A stretch of DNA of 64,000 nt from Paraglaciecola mesophila (lineage in GTDB: Bacteria > Pseudomonadota > Gammaproteobacteria > Enterobacterales > Alteromonadaceae): contig NZ_CP047656.1 in assembly GCF_009906955.1 (NCBI RefSeq), positions 4,835,001 through 4,899,000 on the forward strand, written 5' to 3'. Below the pieces are notes generated by a model. That model made no database searches, had not been told where the DNA came from, and saw only the letters and a program-made list of their open reading frames with translations. The position numbers and the translations under genes were made by a program. Below, in pieces: positions 1 through 8,937 of this stretch. Each line of letters begins with the position of its first letter. Position 1 is the first letter of the stretch.

Positions 1-84
1 TATTCGGCGTGGTTTGACGTATCGATTACGTTGAATATACTGCAACGTAAACGCATCGGGCGGATAGGCTTTATGCTGGAATAG
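1..84 (+). CDS. Possible C-terminal end of an upstream gene (partial)
   Basis: Frame 1 is open from the left edge to a TAG at 82-84 and gives 27 residues ending in a basic stretch (RKRIGRIGFMLE). The other two plus frames stop within the first 35 bases. The fragment is too short to identify and may be chance. Nothing else coding is visible up to the minus-strand terminator near 281. Confidence 0.2.
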   Translation, partial: YSAWFDVSITLNILQRKRIGRIGFMLE

Positions 85-280
85 CTGGTTAAAATAAGAG
101 CACTCTTGGGTCATATCCCGTCATGCATGTGATAGCAGCCTTGAGCGTGGTAACACTAAACTACTCGGTGTGGCTAAACTAACGGGCGACCAAGCGCTGT
201 CAATGTGAACTGTCCGAGTCAAATTGCGCTATCGAGCTAAATATCTTTTTCTAATTGGTATTGAAATGAATTTAGACAAT

Positions 281-314
281 AAAAAAGTCGCTCAGCGTGC
301 GGGCGTTGCGACTT
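281..314 (-). terminator. Intrinsic terminator after the minus-strand isomerase
   Basis: Read on the minus strand, AAGTCGC and GCGACTT form a 7-bp stem followed directly by a T run (the A run at 281-286 on the plus strand). It lies about 45 bases beyond the stop codon of the minus-strand gene ending at 357. Confidence 0.6.
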
Positions 315-356
315 GTTAATTAAACTGCTTTAGATGAAAAATACAGTACTGACAGT

Positions 357-1259
357 TTAGGCTAAGAGCTTAGACATCGCCTTGTAACCTTGCTGAATAG
401 TCTTCAATTTATCATCGGTTTTGTCTCGTTCTATAAATCTGTGCTCAACGCCTGAAAGTGCAGACTGAGCGAAAATCGGTGCAAAATCTATTGTTCCTGT
501 TCCTACATCGGCGAAGTTACCGGCTTCGTCCATATCTTTTACGTGCCACAATTTAAAGCGACCTGGATGTTGTCTGAAGTAGGTGAGAGGGTCTTTATTG
601 GCTTTGAACATCCAAAATAAATCCATTTCCATGGACATCAAATTTTTGTCTGTTTCGTTGAGCAGAACGTCGTAAGGCAATTGCCCGTTGCGGACTTCAA
701 ACTCAAACGCATGGTTGTGATATGCCAATTGCAGACCTGCTTTATTGCATGCTTCACCAATGACGTTACAGCGCGCTGCTAGTTTCTTGTAAACGTCAAT
801 GCCAGTGCCTCTTTGTTCTTCGGTTAAATAAGGAATAACAACATATTGATGGCCGACTTCCAAAGCGTGATCGATGACGCTATTGACGCCTTTATCAAAT
901 TCGGCAAGGCCGATATGCGCAGAGGGAGCGCTTAATCCTTCGTTATGCAATATGGTTTTTACTTCACTGGCTTTGTGTCCGAAGTAACCGGCAAATTCGA
1001 GTTCTTTGTAACCCACAGCTGCCACTAACTTTAATGTTGCCGGTAGGCTGACTGTCATCATATCTCGCAAGGTATACAGCTGAAGGCCAACGGCTGATGG
1101 TGACGTGAGCTGATTAGCGGCAAAAGCAATGGACCCAGGCATGGCGGCAAGCCCCATGGCAGCTGTGCTGAGCTTTATGAAACGACGACGGCTCTCTTGC
1201 TGAGCTAAATCGAAATTTGACGTACCGGAACAAGATACGCTGCGAGCGGTGTTTTTCAT
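357..1259 (-). CDS. Tat-exported sugar phosphate isomerase/epimerase family protein (TIM barrel)
   Basis: 300 residues. The N-terminus carries a twin-arginine signal (SRRRFIK at about residues 23-29, then a hydrophobic stretch ending AFA-A near 48), so the mature barrel should act in the periplasm. The body has AP-endonuclease-2/xylose-isomerase-like features: GLQLYTLRD early, YHNHAFEFE mid-protein, MEMDLFW and LWHVKDMD late. These segments usually supply metal-binding Glu, Asp and His. The start has a good ribosome site (GGAGA). It follows the LacI gene on the same strand with a 35-base gap, so the two are probably co-transcribed. Relatives of this superfamily act as epimerases or as 3-keto-glycoside lyases. 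The GMC and DUF1080 genes nearby make a 3-keto-sugar substrate plausible, but the substrate is inferred. Confidence 0.8.
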   Translation of the reverse strand: MKNTARSVSCSGTSNFDLAQQESRRRFIKLSTAAMGLAAMPGSIAFAANQLTSPSAVGLQLYTLRDMMTVSLPATLKLVAAVGYKELEFAGYFGHKASEVKTILHNEGLSAPSAHIGLAEFDKGVNSVIDHALEVGHQYVVIPYLTEEQRGTGIDVYKKLAARCNVIGEACNKAGLQLAYHNHAFEFEVRNGQLPYDVLLNETDKNLMSMEMDLFWMFKANKDPLTYFRQHPGRFKLWHVKDMDEAGNFADVGTGTIDFAPIFAQSALSGVEHRFIERDKTDDKLKTIQQGYKAMSKLLA

Positions 1260-1294
1260 GTTTATTCTCCGAGTGAATGCGTGTGAATGAAGTA

Positions 1295-2314
1295 TTAGCT
1301 AGCCTTGTCAGCATCAGGTGCTGGTCCAGTACTAGCACGCACAATTAATTCAAATGGCATGATGACTTTGGGTGCTTTGGTGATCTTGCCTTCGAGTAAA
1401 TCAATCAATAGTGACACCGCACTTTGGCCAAACTCTTCCGCTGGCTGGGCGATGGTAGTTAGTGGTGGATCGCAAAAGGCGGAAAATGAAATGTCATCAA
1501 ACCCCGCTATCGAGATATCTCGCGGAATGTTAAGGCCAGCTTGCTTGAAGCACTGCATGGCCCCAATAGCGGTCTCATCGTTCTCGCAAAATACCGCCGT
1601 CGGGCGATGCTCACTGGCAATAATGTTAGTCGCTGCGTCGTGACCTGATTGCAACGTAAAATCACCGGGATAGAGCAGGGATTCGTCGAATTTTAAGCCT
1701 GCCTCAGTTAGTGCATCACGATACCCTGCTAAACGGTCACGTGTTAACGGACTAGACTGTGGGCCTTTGATAAGCGCTATTCTGCGATGACCTTGTGCGA
1801 TTAAATGCATCGTCATTGCTTTAGCCGCCGCGCGATTATCCAGCGTCACTATCGGGCAGTTTACGTCATGCATCACTTCACACACATTTACCATAGGTAA
1901 CAATTCATTTGGCTTATTGATGGATGCATCAAACGGATTATGTGCGCGTAATTGAATCAGGCCATCTGCTTGTGAGGTTTGTACCATCTTGGCGTAATTT
2001 GCTTCGATACTGGCATCACCTAATGTATTGGCGAGTAAGATTGAATAACCACGTTCGGCAGCCGCTATTTGCATTCCACTTATCACCCGTGCAAAAAACA
2101 CGTTGGCTACGGTAGGCACCAAGGCGACTAAATTGTGCGTTTTGCCGGAGCGAAACTTCACCGCCATTAGATTCGGTTTATAGCCCGCTTCGTTTACGGC
2201 AAGCATGACCTTATTACGTGTTTTAGGGGAAACACGTTCAGGTTGTTGCAGCGCCCTAGACACTGTTGCAACTGAAACACCTGCCATGTTGGCAACTTGA
2301 CGAATATTACTCAT
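1295..2314 (-). CDS. LacI-family transcriptional regulator
   Basis: 339 residues, the usual LacI length. The N-terminal helix-turn-helix and hinge are clear (IRQVANMAGVSVATVSRAL at residues 4-22, then NP/PKTRNKV). A periplasmic-binding-protein-like effector domain follows (LVALVPTVANVFFARVISG, later FCENDETAIGAM and ISIAGFDDISF). It is divergent from the oxidoreductase-led plus-strand operon across a 280-base gap and upstream of the Tat isomerase, so it most likely controls both directions in response to a sugar. The ligand cannot be read from sequence. Confidence 0.93.
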   Translation of the reverse strand: MSNIRQVANMAGVSVATVSRALQQPERVSPKTRNKVMLAVNEAGYKPNLMAVKFRSGKTHNLVALVPTVANVFFARVISGMQIAAAERGYSILLANTLGDASIEANYAKMVQTSQADGLIQLRAHNPFDASINKPNELLPMVNVCEVMHDVNCPIVTLDNRAAAKAMTMHLIAQGHRRIALIKGPQSSPLTRDRLAGYRDALTEAGLKFDESLLYPGDFTLQSGHDAATNIIASEHRPTAVFCENDETAIGAMQCFKQAGLNIPRDISIAGFDDISFSAFCDPPLTTIAQPAEEFGQSAVSLLIDLLEGKITKAPKVIMPFELIVRASTGPAPDADKAS

Positions 2315-2356
2315 ATGGGCCTTTTAACGAACTCTTGGCGGAAAATATTTAAAATG

Positions 2357-2538
2357 TAACCGTTAGCATTTGATGTAAAAATAATACCGAACTAAATCGA
2401 AAAAGCTAGATAATTTATCTTCTTTGCAGCTTTATTACGCCATTATGACAACGTTAAATTAACAATTGACGATAATAAGTCATACTTATTGCCCTTTTTC
2501 AGTTGACATGACCAAATGAAACCCGTTACATTTTAACG
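2357..2538. promoter_or_regulatory. Candidate LacI-type operators in the divergent intergenic region
   Basis: Two small inverted repeats share the half-site GTTA/TAAC: TAAC-C-GTTA at 2357-2365, close to the LacI start, and CGTTA-(5)-TAACG at 2524-2538, about 60 bases before the oxidoreductase start. Their placement on both sides of a divergent promoter region suits a LacI regulator. Neither is a full-length classical LacI palindrome, so this is tentative. Confidence 0.3.
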
Positions 2539-2595
2539 AGATTGTACATTTGTATAACAACTGGCTGTGGGCCTTAACAGCATGGGAGTGATTTG

Positions 2596-3786
2596 GTGGC
2601 AAAAATGAACAAAGTACGTATGGGCATGGTAGGCGGCGGCGAAGGGGCTTTTATCGGCGCAGTACATCGTCACGCTTTGGCTCTTGATGGCCAAATTGAA
2701 TTGGTTTGCGGTGCATTTAGCCGTGATGAAGGCAACAACCAACGGACCGCAGACGCCTTAGGTTTAGAGCAAAATCGAGCATACCCCAGTTGGGAAGCGT
2801 TATTAAAAGCGGAGCAGACTTTACCTGAAAGTGAGCGCATGCAGGTACTCATTATCGTGACCCCTAATCATCTTCACGTGCCAATTTCTATTGCAGCGGT
2901 TGAAGCGGGATTTCACGTGTTTTGTGAAAAACCGGCGGCGATTTCACTTGAAGAAGCAAGCCGCTTAAAAACCACATTAGAAAATAGCTCTGCGTTATAT
3001 GGTTTGGCGCACACTTATTTAGGATACCCCATGGTGTGGCAAGCGCAGCATATGGTGTCAAGCGGCGCACTTGGCGGTATTCGCAAGGTTTACGTTGAGT
3101 ATCCTCAGGGTTGGTTATCAGCCAATGAAGAAAACCACAATAAACAAGCTTCTTGGCGCACTGATCCGGCGCAATCAGGCGGAAGCGGCTGTATGGGCGA
3201 TATTGGCACCCATGCTTTTGGCCTTGTTGAGTTCGTGCTTGGGCAACAAGTGACGTCATTGTGTGCTGATTTACAAACCCATGTTGAAGGGCGCAGATTA
3301 GACGATGACGGCGCAGCCCTGATCCGCACGGACGGTGGAGCAAGCGGTGTACTGATCGCAAGTCAGGTGTGTGCCGGTGAAGAAAATGCATTAAAAATTA
3401 GAGTGTACGGTGATAAAGGTGGCATCGAGTGGCAACAAATGGAGCCCAACTCGATAGTTTATCGTCCTATAGGCGAACCTTACCGAGTACTACGTGCTGG
3501 GATGGGGCAACCGGGTTTATGCCAAGAAGCATCAGATCGGTGCCGGACACCAGCAGGTCACCCAGAAGGATATTTAGAAGCTATGGCTAACTTGTACCGT
3601 TACTTTGCTAAAGCCGTTAAAGCAGCTGACGCTGATGACGCATCTTACCATGCAAATGAGCTAGGCAAAGCAGCCGGTGTGCCGGGCATTGATTCAGGGA
3701 TACGAGGTATGGCGTTTATTGATGCCATGCTGGCCAGCAGTGACAGTGAAGTTAAGTGGCATGACGTGCCAAGCACTTACAGATGA
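2596..3786 (+). CDS. Gfo/Idh/MocA-family NAD(P)-dependent oxidoreductase
   Basis: About 396 residues. The Rossmann motif is at the N-terminus (MGMVGGGEGAFIGAVHR). The family signature FCEKPAA follows near residue 120 and the C-terminal domain contains GCMGDIGTHAFGL. The enzyme should be a cytoplasmic sugar or polyol dehydrogenase. In this cluster a likely job is reducing an imported 3-keto sugar, or the reverse oxidation. The start is uncertain: GTG at 2596 has GGGAG seven bases upstream, TTG 2593 is less likely, and ATG at 2605 with GGTGG upstream is also possible. It is the first gene of the plus-strand operon. The substrate is not determinable. Confidence 0.87.
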   Translation: MAKMNKVRMGMVGGGEGAFIGAVHRHALALDGQIELVCGAFSRDEGNNQRTADALGLEQNRAYPSWEALLKAEQTLPESERMQVLIIVTPNHLHVPISIAAVEAGFHVFCEKPAAISLEEASRLKTTLENSSALYGLAHTYLGYPMVWQAQHMVSSGALGGIRKVYVEYPQGWLSANEENHNKQASWRTDPAQSGGSGCMGDIGTHAFGLVEFVLGQQVTSLCADLQTHVEGRRLDDDGAALIRTDGGASGVLIASQVCAGEENALKIRVYGDKGGIEWQQMEPNSIVYRPIGEPYRVLRAGMGQPGLCQEASDRCRTPAGHPEGYLEAMANLYRYFAKAVKAADADDASYHANELGKAAGVPGIDSGIRGMAFIDAMLASSDSEVKWHDVPSTYR

Positions 3787-3890
3787 AACAATTAAAGCAG
3801 GCGTATTAAGTGCATTTTTTAGGTTACTTAAGCGCGAACTACAGTTAAACCTAAGACGGTTTAGCGATGTGCAAAATTAAGGAGAAGGCA

Positions 3891-4943
3891 ATGCCGGCAA
3901 TCAAAGGCCCCGGAATATTTCTAGCCCAATTTATGAGTGATGAAGCGCCATTTAACGATTTGGAGTCTATCGCCACATGGGCCGCTTCACTCGGTTATAA
4001 AGGAATACAAGTTCCTACTGGTGACACTGCAATTTTCGACTTAGAGCGCGCTGCCAACAGTCAAGAATACTGTGATGAAGTGATGGCGATTTGTAAGAAA
4101 GCAGGTGTGCAAATCACTGAATTATCCACCCATCTACAAGGTCAGCTGGTGGCTGTGCACCCAGCATATGATGAACTTTTCGATAACTTTGCACCTGAAG
4201 CATTGCGCGGGAAACCTGCCGAGCGCACAGAATGGGCAATTCAACAAATGAAGTGGGCTGCACAGGCAAGCCAACGCCTTGGCCTCACAGCTCATGCCAC
4301 CTTTTCTGGTGCATTTCTATGGCATTTAGCATACCCCTGGCCCCAGCGCCCTGCAGGTTTAGTGGAGCAAGGTTTCGCTGAACTGGCGAAACGTTGGTTA
4401 CCCATTTTAGATGCATTTGATGAAGCGGGTGTCGATGTATGTTACGAGATTCACCCAGGTGAAGACTTGCACGACGGTGCCTCATTTGAATTGTTTTTAG
4501 ATGCAGTAAATGGCCACCCCCGAGCGAATATTTTATTTGACCCGAGTCACTTTGTTTTACAACAGCTCGATTATTTGCAGTTCATCGATTTGTACCATGA
4601 GCGCATCAAGATGTTCCATGTAAAAGATGCAGAGTTTAATCCTACTGGTCGTTCCGGTGTGTACGGTGGTTATCAGGATTGGAAGGAGCGTCCTGGACGT
4701 TTTCGCTCATTAGGTGACGGGCAAGTTGATTTCAAAGGAATATTTAGCAAATTAACTCAGTATGGGTTTGATGGCTGGGCTATTTTGGAATGGGAGTGCT
4801 GTTTGAAAGATTCAAACCAAGGTGCAGCCGAAGGGGCGCCATTTATCGCACAGCATATTATTACCCCAGCGGGACGTGCGTTTGATGATTTTGCTGGCGC
4901 AGAAAGCGATCAACAGCGTAATCGCAAAATCTTGGGCCTGTAA
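3891..4943 (+). CDS. Sugar phosphate isomerase/epimerase (cytoplasmic TIM barrel)
   Basis: 350 residues from the ATG at 3891, which has a strong ribosome site (AAGGAG). An open frame runs further upstream but lacks a site. There is no signal peptide, unlike the other two barrels in the cluster. Metal-ligand-like segments typical of AP endonuclease-2 barrels are present: CYEIHPGEDLHDG, NILFDPSHF, MFHVKDAE and ILEWECC. Probably isomerises or epimerises an imported keto sugar downstream of the Gfo/Idh enzyme. The exact reaction is unknown. Confidence 0.85.
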   Translation: MPAIKGPGIFLAQFMSDEAPFNDLESIATWAASLGYKGIQVPTGDTAIFDLERAANSQEYCDEVMAICKKAGVQITELSTHLQGQLVAVHPAYDELFDNFAPEALRGKPAERTEWAIQQMKWAAQASQRLGLTAHATFSGAFLWHLAYPWPQRPAGLVEQGFAELAKRWLPILDAFDEAGVDVCYEIHPGEDLHDGASFELFLDAVNGHPRANILFDPSHFVLQQLDYLQFIDLYHERIKMFHVKDAEFNPTGRSGVYGGYQDWKERPGRFRSLGDGQVDFKGIFSKLTQYGFDGWAILEWECCLKDSNQGAAEGAPFIAQHIITPAGRAFDDFAGAESDQQRNRKILGL

Positions 4944-5049
4944 GGCGCAAAGCGCTCTGCTGACTAGCTTGACGCTGGTGGGTGAAGCAAGGGACATGAT
5001 GAGTCGGCGCAGACAAAAGCTTGCCAGTGCCATAATCAAGGGTTAGAAA

Positions 5050-6270
5050 ATGAATACGATAACAACGCGATTAAGCGTGATGATGTTTCTGCAGTTTTTT
5101 ATCTGGGGTGGCTGGTTCGTTACTCTAGGCACGTTTTTGGCCAATACCTTACAAGCAACTGGTGGCGAAATAGGCATGGCCTTTTCTACCCAGTCTTGGG
5201 GCGCGATTATTGCTCCGTTTGTGATTGGTCTGATTGCAGATAGGTACTTTAACGCCGAACGTATTTTAGGCGTGCTGCATCTTATCGGCGCAGTATTAAT
5301 GTACTGCCTATACCAAGCGCAAGATTTTGACGCTTTCTATCCTCTTGTGTTGGGTTACATGATTGCTTATATGCCGACCTTGGCTCTGGTTAACTCAGTG
5401 TCCTTTGCGCAAATGGATAACCCATCGAAACAATTTGGTAAAATTCGCGTGTGGGGAACCCTTGGTTGGATTGTGGCTGGTTTAGCCATTAGCTATGCGT
5501 TCTCATGGGATTCGAAGCAAGCCATTGAAGATGGCATGTTACGCAACACCTTTTTACTGTGCGCAGCGGCGTCATTGGTGCTGGGCTTATTTAGTTTTAC
5601 CCTACCAAAAACGCCCCCTAAAAGTGCTGGTGAACAAGTGGGTTTGAAAGCGGTACTCGGGCTTGACGCACTAGCATTACTCAAAGACAAAAACTTTTTA
5701 GTGTTCTTTTTGTCATCGGTTTTAATTTGTATTCCTTTGGCGTTCTATTACCAAAATGCAAACCCGTTTCTGACCGAAATTGGCGTGGCTAATGCCACTG
5801 GGAAAATGACATTAGGCCAAGTGTCAGAAGTGTTATTCATGTTGGCTCTGCCGGTTTTCTTAAACCGCTTCGGGATTAAAATTACCTTATTAATTGGCAT
5901 GTTAGCTTGGGTGGTTCGCTATATTTTGTTCGCCTATGGCAATGCAGAGGGAGGCGTCGCGTTATTGCTTGTGGGGATTGCACTGCATGGGATCTGTTAC
6001 GACTTCTTCTTTGTTTCGGGGCAAATCTACACAGACTCAAAAGCTGGTGACAAAGTCAAAAGCGCTGCTCAGGGGTTAATTACGTTAGCAACGTACGGTG
6101 TAGGTATGCTGATTGGCTTTTGGGTCGCGGGGCAAATAACCGAACAATACACCACAGGTACAGGCCACGCTTGGTTTGATATTTGGTTGTTCCCAGCCGC
6201 ATTTGCCCTAGGTGTGTTTGTTCTTTTCATGTTTACGTTCAAAGGCGAAAAGGTGTCAGCTAATGAGTAA
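5050..6270 (+). CDS. MFS transporter, nucleoside:H+ symporter (NupG-like) family
   Basis: 406 residues with about twelve hydrophobic segments. The N-terminus (LSVMMFLQFFIWGGWFVTLG) and the loop QFGKIRVWGTLGWI are characteristic of the NupG/XapB branch. Members near sugar-oxidation genes are often sugar or glycoside permeases rather than nucleoside carriers, so import of the oxidised or cleaved sugar is the likely role. It overlaps the next gene by 8 bases (ATG at 6263, stop at 6268-6270), showing an operon. Confidence 0.85.
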   Translation: MNTITTRLSVMMFLQFFIWGGWFVTLGTFLANTLQATGGEIGMAFSTQSWGAIIAPFVIGLIADRYFNAERILGVLHLIGAVLMYCLYQAQDFDAFYPLVLGYMIAYMPTLALVNSVSFAQMDNPSKQFGKIRVWGTLGWIVAGLAISYAFSWDSKQAIEDGMLRNTFLLCAAASLVLGLFSFTLPKTPPKSAGEQVGLKAVLGLDALALLKDKNFLVFFLSSVLICIPLAFYYQNANPFLTEIGVANATGKMTLGQVSEVLFMLALPVFLNRFGIKITLLIGMLAWVVRYILFAYGNAEGGVALLLVGIALHGICYDFFFVSGQIYTDSKAGDKVKSAAQGLITLATYGVGMLIGFWVAGQITEQYTTGTGHAWFDIWLFPAAFALGVFVLFMFTFKGEKVSANE

Positions 6271-7177
6271 CTCTCGTCGAAATATACTTAAAGGCATGGC
6301 GCTTAGCAGCGCCGCGCTAGCAGCAACATCTTTGGTCAGTGGTTGTGCTTCTAGTGCAAATAACCAAGTACCAGATAGTGCCAGTCAAGATGCTGCGCCA
6401 AAATTTAAAGGCAATATTAATCACTCAGTGGCCCGCTGGACCTACGGGGATTTATCGATTGAAGAGCTTTGCCAAGTGGTGAAATCGATGGGCTTTGCTG
6501 CGATTGATTTAATTGGCCCTGAAGGTTGGCCGATTCTCAAACGTTATGGCATTGACTCGTCCATGTGTAACGGGGCAGAGCTAAATTTAGTCGACGGTTT
6601 TATTCACCCTGAGTTTCACGATGAACTTGAACAACGTTACCTAAAGCATATCGATTTAGTGGCCCAAGCCGGTTACAAAAATCTTATTTGTTTTAGTGGC
6701 AATGCTCGTGGGATGAGTAAAGAACAAGGTCTTAAAAACGCGGTTGCTGGTCTTAAACGTATTCTGCCCTACGCAAAAGAGAAGGGCGTGGTGATACAAA
6801 TGGAGTTGTTTAACAGTCGTGTTGATCACCCAGACTATATGGCTGATAGCTCAAAGTGGGGAGTCGATTTGTGTAAAGCACTTGGCTCAGAGAATTTCAA
6901 GCTACTGTACGACATCTACCATATGCAGGTGAATGAAGGCGATATCATTCGTACCATTCAAGATAACCATCAGTATTTTGGCCACTATCACACCGCAGGT
7001 GTGCCAGGGCGCCATGAAATTGGAGATAACCAAGAGCTTTATTATCCGGCCATTGCCCGAGCAATTAGGGATGTAGGCTTTACCGGTTACCTCGCTCAGG
7101 AATTTATTCCTGCTGCAAAAACAAAAACAGGCAAAATCGAATCGCTACGAGAAGCAATTCATATCTGTGATGTGTGA
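6263..7177 (+). CDS. Tat-exported lipoprotein, hydroxypyruvate isomerase-like TIM barrel
   Basis: 304 residues from ATG 6263. An upstream in-frame extension lies wholly inside the transporter gene and is rejected. The N-terminus combines a twin-arginine motif (SRRNILKG, residues 3-10) with a lipobox ending LVSGC near residue 28, so the protein should be folded before export and membrane-anchored in the periplasm. The barrel shows VIQMELFNSR, KLLYDIYHMQ, YFGHYHTAG and YLAQEFIP, typical of the hydroxypyruvate isomerase/AP-endonuclease-2 group. It is the second exported barrel in the locus. A lyase or epimerase role on 3-keto-glycosides made by the GMC enzyme is inferred. Confidence 0.85.
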   Translation: MSNSRRNILKGMALSSAALAATSLVSGCASSANNQVPDSASQDAAPKFKGNINHSVARWTYGDLSIEELCQVVKSMGFAAIDLIGPEGWPILKRYGIDSSMCNGAELNLVDGFIHPEFHDELEQRYLKHIDLVAQAGYKNLICFSGNARGMSKEQGLKNAVAGLKRILPYAKEKGVVIQMELFNSRVDHPDYMADSSKWGVDLCKALGSENFKLLYDIYHMQVNEGDIIRTIQDNHQYFGHYHTAGVPGRHEIGDNQELYYPAIARAIRDVGFTGYLAQEFIPAAKTKTGKIESLREAIHICDV

Positions 7178-7249
7178 TTTTTTCTAAGCGCTTTTTATCG
7201 CTACGCAGCACACATTAGACATCACGCAACAAGAAGTTAGGGACCAAAA

Positions 7250-8935
7250 ATGGCAAATAATCATTACGACGCAATCGTTGTTGGCTCAGGTATCAGCGGT
7301 GGTTGGGCAGCAAAAGAGTTGACCGAAAAAGGGCTTAAAGTGTTAATGCTTGAACGAGGCAGAAACATTGAGCATGTGAAAGACTATACCAATGCCCACA
7401 AAGAAGCATGGGATTATCCTCATCGCGGCGAGCGTACTCAGGAGATGGTTGAAAATTATCCTGTGTTAAAGCGCGATTATCCCCTAAATGAACCCACCCT
7501 AGGTATGTGGGCGAATGAAAAAGACAGTCCTTATGTGGAAGAAAAGCGTTTCGATTGGTTTCGTGGTTATCACATGGGCGGGCGTTCACTCACATGGGGC
7601 CGTCAAAGTTACCGATTAAATAAAGAAGACTTTTTAGCCAACGCCAAAGAAGGTATCGCGGTTGATTGGCCTATTCGCTATGAAGATGTATCACCTTGGT
7701 ACGATTACGTAGAGCGCTTCGCTGGCATCAGTGGCAGCAAAGACGGCTTAGATGTATTGCCTGACGGTGAGTACCAGATGCCGATGCCTCTTAACTGCGT
7801 TGAAAAAGATGTGGCGGCAAGGATTCAGAAAACCTTTAAAGGGCAACGTCACTTAATTCCGGGCCGCACGTCAAACATGACTGAGCCTAAGCCAAAAGAA
7901 GGCCGCACAAATTGTCAGTACCGAAACAAATGCTGGTTGGGATGTCCGTTTGGTGGGTATTTCAGTACCCAGTCATCGACGCTTCCCGCAGCCGTTAAAA
8001 CCGGTAACTTGACCGTACGCCCTTACTCAATCGTGACCGAGATTTTGTACGATAAAGATAAAAAACGTGCCAAGGGTGTGGCAATTATCGATGCCGAAAC
8101 GAATGAGACGTATGAATTCACCAGCAAAATATTATTCGTAAATGCATCGTCGTTTAATTCCACATGGTTACTGATGAATTCAGCTACTGATATATGGGAT
8201 GGCGGTTTAGGTAGTAGCAGTGGTGAGCTTGGGCACAACGTCATGGATCATCACTTCAGAATTGGCGCTCATGCTATGGTCGAAGGGTATGAAGACAAGT
8301 ATTACTACGGGCGACGCCCAAGCGGCTTTTACGTACCGCGTTTTCGTAATTGGGGTGACGATAAGCGCGATTACGTGCGTGGTTTCGGCTATCAAGGCTC
8401 CGCTAGTCGCCAAGGGTGGGGACGTGATGTGGCTGAAATGGGCATAGGTGCAGACTTAAAGAACGCGATCAGCGAACCAGGTTCATGGCAGATCGGGATG
8501 ACAGCATTTGGTGAAATGTTACCCGATCACAGCAATCGAATTTTCCTAGATAAAACCAAGAGAGATAAATGGGGTTTACCCGTTTTAGCCATGGACGTTG
8601 AGATAAAAGACAATGAGAAACGCATGCGCAAAGACATGATGCAAGATGCAATTGACATGTTTGAAGCAGCAGGCATGAAAAATGTACAAGGTTATGACGG
8701 CGATTATTTCCCTGGACAAGGCATACACGAAATGGGGACAGCACGCATGGGGCGCGATCCTAAAACGTCTGTGCTAAATGGCAATAACCAAGTGTGGGAT
8801 GCCCTGAACGTATTTGTGACCGATGGTGCTTGTATGACCTCTGCATCGTGTGTGAACCCATCACTGACTTATATGGCGTTGACCGCCCGTGCGGCTAACT
8901 TTGCTGTTGAAGAGCTGAAGAAAGGAAACCTGTAA
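7250..8935 (+). CDS. GMC-family FAD-dependent sugar/glycoside dehydrogenase, large subunit
   Basis: 561 residues. The N-terminal FAD site reads IVVGSGISGGWAAKEL and the GMC C-terminal region has HEMGTARMG and SCVNPSLTYMAL, the usual active-site His/Asn region. Cysteines 222, 228 and 232 make a C-X5-C-X3-C pattern (NCQYRNKCWLGC) like the [3Fe-4S] site of bacterial FAD glucose dehydrogenase alpha subunits. That points to electron transfer to a cytochrome rather than to oxygen. There is no signal peptide of its own. The next gene, three bases downstream, encodes the Tat-signal small subunit that carries such proteins across the membrane. Relatives oxidise sugars or glycosides at C1 or C3; the DUF1080 neighbour favours C3. 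Confidence 0.9.
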   Translation: MANNHYDAIVVGSGISGGWAAKELTEKGLKVLMLERGRNIEHVKDYTNAHKEAWDYPHRGERTQEMVENYPVLKRDYPLNEPTLGMWANEKDSPYVEEKRFDWFRGYHMGGRSLTWGRQSYRLNKEDFLANAKEGIAVDWPIRYEDVSPWYDYVERFAGISGSKDGLDVLPDGEYQMPMPLNCVEKDVAARIQKTFKGQRHLIPGRTSNMTEPKPKEGRTNCQYRNKCWLGCPFGGYFSTQSSTLPAAVKTGNLTVRPYSIVTEILYDKDKKRAKGVAIIDAETNETYEFTSKILFVNASSFNSTWLLMNSATDIWDGGLGSSSGELGHNVMDHHFRIGAHAMVEGYEDKYYYGRRPSGFYVPRFRNWGDDKRDYVRGFGYQGSASRQGWGRDVAEMGIGADLKNAISEPGSWQIGMTAFGEMLPDHSNRIFLDKTKRDKWGLPVLAMDVEIKDNEKRMRKDMMQDAIDMFEAAGMKNVQGYDGDYFPGQGIHEMGTARMGRDPKTSVLNGNNQVWDALNVFVTDGACMTSASCVNPSLTYMALTARAANFAVEELKKGNL

Positions 8936-8937
8936 TC

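Noticed and set aside
2888..3391. Minus-strand frame of 167 codons
   Set aside because: Lies fully inside the Gfo/Idh/MocA gene, with no domain or start signal.
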